From Acidobacteriaceae bacterium (GTDB taxonomy: Bacteria > Acidobacteriota > Terriglobia > Terriglobales > Acidobacteriaceae), in NCBI GenBank assembly GCA_025462885.1, contig JAOAPN010000004.1, positions 699,122 through 763,121 on the forward strand: a stretch of 64,000 nt of DNA, read 5' to 3'. This document shows positions 61,475 to 64,000 of the stretch, piece after piece. A model generated the notes under the pieces. It saw only the letters and a list, made by a program, of their open reading frames with translations. It ran no database searches and was not told the origin of the DNA. The first letter of the stretch is position 1; the number at the start of each line of letters is the position of its first letter. The translations under genes and the position numbers were made by a program.

Positions 61475-61968
61475 ATCGCGCTTATTGCAAGAGTGGATCT
61501 GGGCGCGGGTGCGCTAGGAAAACTGCGGCCCGAATTCTTGCTTATGCGAAATCGCCGCCGCACTCATTGACGGGGGGGCGATCGGTAGCGAACTGGTATC
61601 CGGAGGTCACTGATCTCTGTAAACGTAAGTAGAGGTCTGCGATCCGACAAGCAGGATAACATGCGAAGAATGAATGCCATAGCCCGAATGAAGGCGACGA
61701 AAAGGGGTGTTGAAGGGTGCTCACTTCGAACTCGCGATGCCCTAGACTGGCAGCGCGAGTTTACCTCACTGACACATCTGCAACGCTTAGTTTGAGCAGT
61801 AGATTACCTCCTGAGATTTGCGGATAAACGCCGTTCTATGAGTTCATTGGCCTAAAGTTATCAATCGAGGATGCGTCTGCCCAAGCCCTGGGCCACCTTA
61901 TTATCGCCAAGAGATTCTTTTCCTGTACGTGTTGACATCCGACCCAAAGGGTGGCATTCTCAGGTCGG
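61475..61968. other. Intergenic region upstream of padR
   Basis: About 494 bases with no supported gene. Except for the promoter and inverted repeat at the right end (61932-61971) I see nothing recognisable. It may be an eroded remnant of the region lost from the neighbouring permease gene. Confidence 0.5.
61932..61960 (+). promoter_or_regulatory. Predicted padR promoter
   Basis: TTGACA (61932-61937), a 17-base spacer and CATTCT (61955-61960). The -35 is perfect. A start near 61967 would put the ATG (61969) almost at the 5' end, giving a nearly leaderless transcript. Confidence 0.55.
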
Positions 61969-61971
61969 ATG
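61936..61971. promoter_or_regulatory. Perfect 9-base inverted repeat over the padR promoter and start codon
   Basis: CATCCGACC (61936-61944) and GGTCGGATG (61963-61971) are exact reverse complements 18 bases apart. The left arm overlaps the -35 and the right arm ends in the padR ATG. This suits autoregulation by the encoded PadR dimer, though binding is inference. Confidence 0.5.
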
Positions 61972-62334
61972 CCTTCCCAAGACAATCCCGGCGATCGCGT
62001 CACCCTTCTTCAAGGGACGCTCGACCTGCTCATCCTTAAGACTCTCGTGCTCGGCGCCTGCCACGGCCAGGGCATCGCGCGCTCCATACTTCGCCAATCG
62101 GAAGAGGCGTTTTTCGTCGATCATGGCTCGCTTTATCTCGCGCTGCAACGGCTCGAAGACAAAAAATGGATCAACGCCAAATGGGGAGTCAGCGAAAACA
62201 ATCGCAAAGCGCGTTTCTACTCGCTGACGGCCAAGGGACGCCAGCAGCTTGCAGACAAGACGAACGAGTGGCAGCGGCTGACGCGGGCGATGGGATTGAT
62301 TCTCAACGGGGGACCAAGCAGCGAGGAGGTCTAG
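61969..62334 (+). CDS. PadR-family transcriptional regulator
   Basis: A 121-residue winged-helix regulator of the PadR type: '[20 protein letters not shown]' (helix 1), '[20 protein letters not shown]' (recognition region) and '[20 protein letters not shown]' (wing), with a C-terminal dimerisation helix. In Acidobacteria such genes usually stand directly upstream of ADOP permease genes, as here (four bases before the permease ATG). It is probably a repressor of this pair. An in-frame GTG at 61951 is an alternative start. Confidence 0.9.
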   Translation: MPSQDNPGDRVTLLQGTLDLLILKTLVLGACHGQGIARSILRQSEEAFFVDHGSLYLALQRLEDKKWINAKWGVSENNRKARFYSLTAKGRQQLADKTNEWQRLTRAMGLILNGGPSSEEV

Positions 62335-62337
62335 GTC

Positions 62338-64000
62338 ATGTTCAGACGCAGACGAAGCGCAGACGATTTCGCTGAAGAGATCAAATCGCATCTCGAACTC
62401 GAGGCTGACGATTTACAGAGTGAAGGCCTAAGCGAAGAGCAGGCACGCCACAGAGCAAGAGTCGAGTTCGGCAACGCGCAGGCTGCCCGCGAGCGCTTCT
62501 ATCTCAAGGGCCGCACCGCCTGGCTCGACAACCTGCTCCGCGATCTTCAGTTCGCGATTCGCCAGCTTGCCAGAAAACCGGGCTTCGCCTGTATTGCACT
62601 TCTCGTCCTTGCTCTTGGAATCGGTACAAGCGTCGCCATCTTTGCCTTTGTCGATTCCGCGCTGCTCGAACCGCTGCCGTACGCGAATCCAAACCAGGTC
62701 ATGTCGGTCAGCGAAAGCAACACCCAGCTGCCAGGCTGGCCGCTCTCCTATCCTGACTTCCTCGACTGGCAGGCCCTGAACAAATCTTTCAGCTCGCTCG
62801 ATATTTACGCTGGCAGCGGCTATCTTCTGCGTACAGCCACCGGTGCGGAGCCGGTGCACGGCGAACGCGTAAGCGGCGGATTCTTTCGCACCCTTGGAGT
62901 ACGCCCTATCCTCGGACGCGACTTCAACCCGGGAGAAGATCAGCCCGGCGGCCCCAATGTAACGCTCCTTAGTTACGGCACATGGGTCCATCGCTACGGC
63001 GCGCAGAGCGACGTGGTTGGGCGAACCATCGACCTGGATAACCGACCTTATACGATCATCGGCGTCCTGCCGCAGTCGTTTGCCTTCGCGCTCAGCGGCA
63101 ACGCCGAGTTCTGGGTTCCCATCAACACACTAAGCACTCATGAGCATTCGCGCACCTTCTATGCCTTCTTCGGCATTGCAAGGCTGCGCGATGGAGTTAC
63201 AGTGCAATCGGCGCAGAGCGAGATTAGGGGAATCTCGCAGCGGCTGCAGCTGCAATATGCGATCAGCGGGCATGACCTGAACGCCGGTGTCACTCCCTTC
63301 TCCGAAGTTGTCGTCGGCGATGTGCGGCCCATCCTGCTGACACTGCTCGGCGGAGCCGGACTGCTGCTGCTCATCGCCTGCGTCAACGTCAGCAGCCTCG
63401 TTCTGGTGCGCGCAGAGAACCGCAGACGCGAGATTGCAGTACGCGGAGCGCTGGGCGCAACGCCCGCACGGCTGATCAAACAGTTCGTAACCGAAGGACT
63501 CGTGCTTGCCCTACTCGGCAGCGGTGCAGGTATCCTCGTAGCCGTTGCGCTTATGAGGCTCCTCGTCCAACTGGTTCCCAAGAATATGGCGGCAGGCATG
63601 CCATTTCTTGCCGGTGTCGGACTCAACGCGCACACCGCAGCCTTCGCTGCCGCAGTCGCATTGCTGGCCACGCTGCTTCTTGCAGTGACGCCCATGCTGC
63701 GGCTCTCCTTTCAGCAACTGCGCGCCGGGCTCACCGACGGAGACCGTGGAGCAGCAGGCCAGCTCTGGCGCAGGTTGGGCGCAAATCTGGTCATCTTCGA
63801 GCTTGCAATCGCCGTCATGCTTCTTGCAGGCGCCGGATTGTTGGGGCGCAGCTTATATCGGCTTCTGCACGTTCCGCTGGGATTTGACGCGAGCCACCTT
63901 GCAACGGCAGAGGTCTCGGTACCCGGCTCGATGTATACGACCAGCGAGCAGGTTGTCGAGCTCTATCGCGAGGTGGTGCGTCGCGCCACCAGCCTGCCCG
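62338..64000 (+). CDS. ABC permease, ADOP type (3' end beyond window)
   Basis: The first 554 codons of a MacB-type permease of the acidobacterial duplicated orphan permease family (TIGR03434), cut by the window end. AGGAGG (62324-62329) precedes the ATG by eight bases. The N-terminus 'MFRRRRSADDFAEEIKSHLE' and 'EEQARHRARVEFGNAQAARE' form the family's cytoplasmic lead, followed by 'LARKPGFACIALLVLALGIG', a periplasmic MacB_PCD domain (about 90-285) and FtsX helices ('ILLTLLGGAGLLLLIACVNV', 'REIAVRGALGATPARLIKQF'). The function is unproven; no ATPase is adjacent. Confidence 0.92.
   Translation, partial: MFRRRRSADDFAEEIKSHLELEADDLQSEGLSEEQARHRARVEFGNAQAARERFYLKGRTAWLDNLLRDLQFAIRQLARKPGFACIALLVLALGIGTSVAIFAFVDSALLEPLPYANPNQVMSVSESNTQLPGWPLSYPDFLDWQALNKSFSSLDIYAGSGYLLRTATGAEPVHGERVSGGFFRTLGVRPILGRDFNPGEDQPGGPNVTLLSYGTWVHRYGAQSDVVGRTIDLDNRPYTIIGVLPQSFAFALSGNAEFWVPINTLSTHEHSRTFYAFFGIARLRDGVTVQSAQSEIRGISQRLQLQYAISGHDLNAGVTPFSEVVVGDVRPILLTLLGGAGLLLLIACVNVSSLVLVRAENRRREIAVRGALGATPARLIKQFVTEGLVLALLGSGAGILVAVALMRLLVQLVPKNMAAGMPFLAGVGLNAHTAAFAAAVALLATLLLAVTPMLRLSFQQLRAGLTDGDRGAAGQLWRRLGANLVIFELAIAVMLLAGAGLLGRSLYRLLHVPLGFDASHLATAEVSVPGSMYTTSEQVVELYREVVRRATSLP

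Noticed and set aside
1..64000. CRISPR arrays, rRNA or tRNA genes, prophage or integron
   Set aside because: No regularly spaced repeats, rRNA-like stretches, full tRNA folds, integrases or phage structural genes were seen.

Overview
This window is a G+C-rich, gene-dense chromosomal segment that most resembles the Acidobacteriaceae (the Granulicella/Terriglobus/Edaphobacter group). That placement is inference from gene content. It rests on a TIGR03435 'soil-associated' protein, a GWxTD-domain secreted protein, a PadR regulator joined to an ADOP-type (acidobacterial duplicated orphan permease) ABC permease, an MsnO8-type luciferase-like monooxygenase, TonB-type energy transduction and a lipid A gene (lpxD), which together point to a Gram-negative, didermic soil bacterium. 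I saw no rRNA, tRNA, CRISPR array, intact insertion sequence or prophage.

Layout. Bases 1-13,000 hold a Tat-signal gene cut by the window edge, a double-GAF PP2C phosphatase, deoC (TTG start), a UdgX-type uracil-DNA-binding protein fused to a DUF4130-like N-terminal region, an S4 RNA-binding protein, a luciferase-like monooxygenase, a ClC transporter with a lipoprotein acid phosphatase, hpt, lgt, a secreted CbiX-like protein behind a large palindrome, and aqpZ. Bases 12,700-22,500 are one tightly packed minus-strand run: ileS, lspA, uvrA, a TPR protein, two small secreted proteins and a SprT-like metalloprotease. A TonB gene diverges from ileS and ends at a strong terminator, next to a 138-base element with perfect 12-base terminal inverted repeats.

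Bases 23,950-35,000 are mostly minus strand: a CYTH protein, a Sua5-type threonylcarbamoyl-AMP synthase, the DNA polymerase III delta' subunit, a small membrane protein, an M20 peptidase and a beta-propeller protein, then (after a plus-strand nitroreductase) a P450/tmk/lipoprotein/lpxD/hypothetical run. Bases 35,200-42,000 carry a CCA-adding-type enzyme with a histone H1-like tail, the TIGR03435 protein, an Asp/Glu racemase, an orphan cytochrome oxidase subunit III, a Tat-exported metallophosphoesterase and an alpha/beta hydrolase. Bases 42,150-49,100 form a plus-strand run of an M24 aminopeptidase, accB, accC, thiE and two amino acid permeases.

The accessory part is 49,100-64,000. It contains an 882-residue secreted protein of unknown function; a three-gene cassette of two paralogous three-helix membrane proteins plus a DNase II-family nuclease with both HxK motifs intact (the most unusual item here); an adaptor/ATPase efflux pair with no adjacent permease; a GWxTD protein followed by an outer-membrane-like protein with an N-terminal carboxypeptidase-regulatory domain; and, after a decayed stretch holding a permease fragment, the PadR/ADOP pair that runs off the window end.
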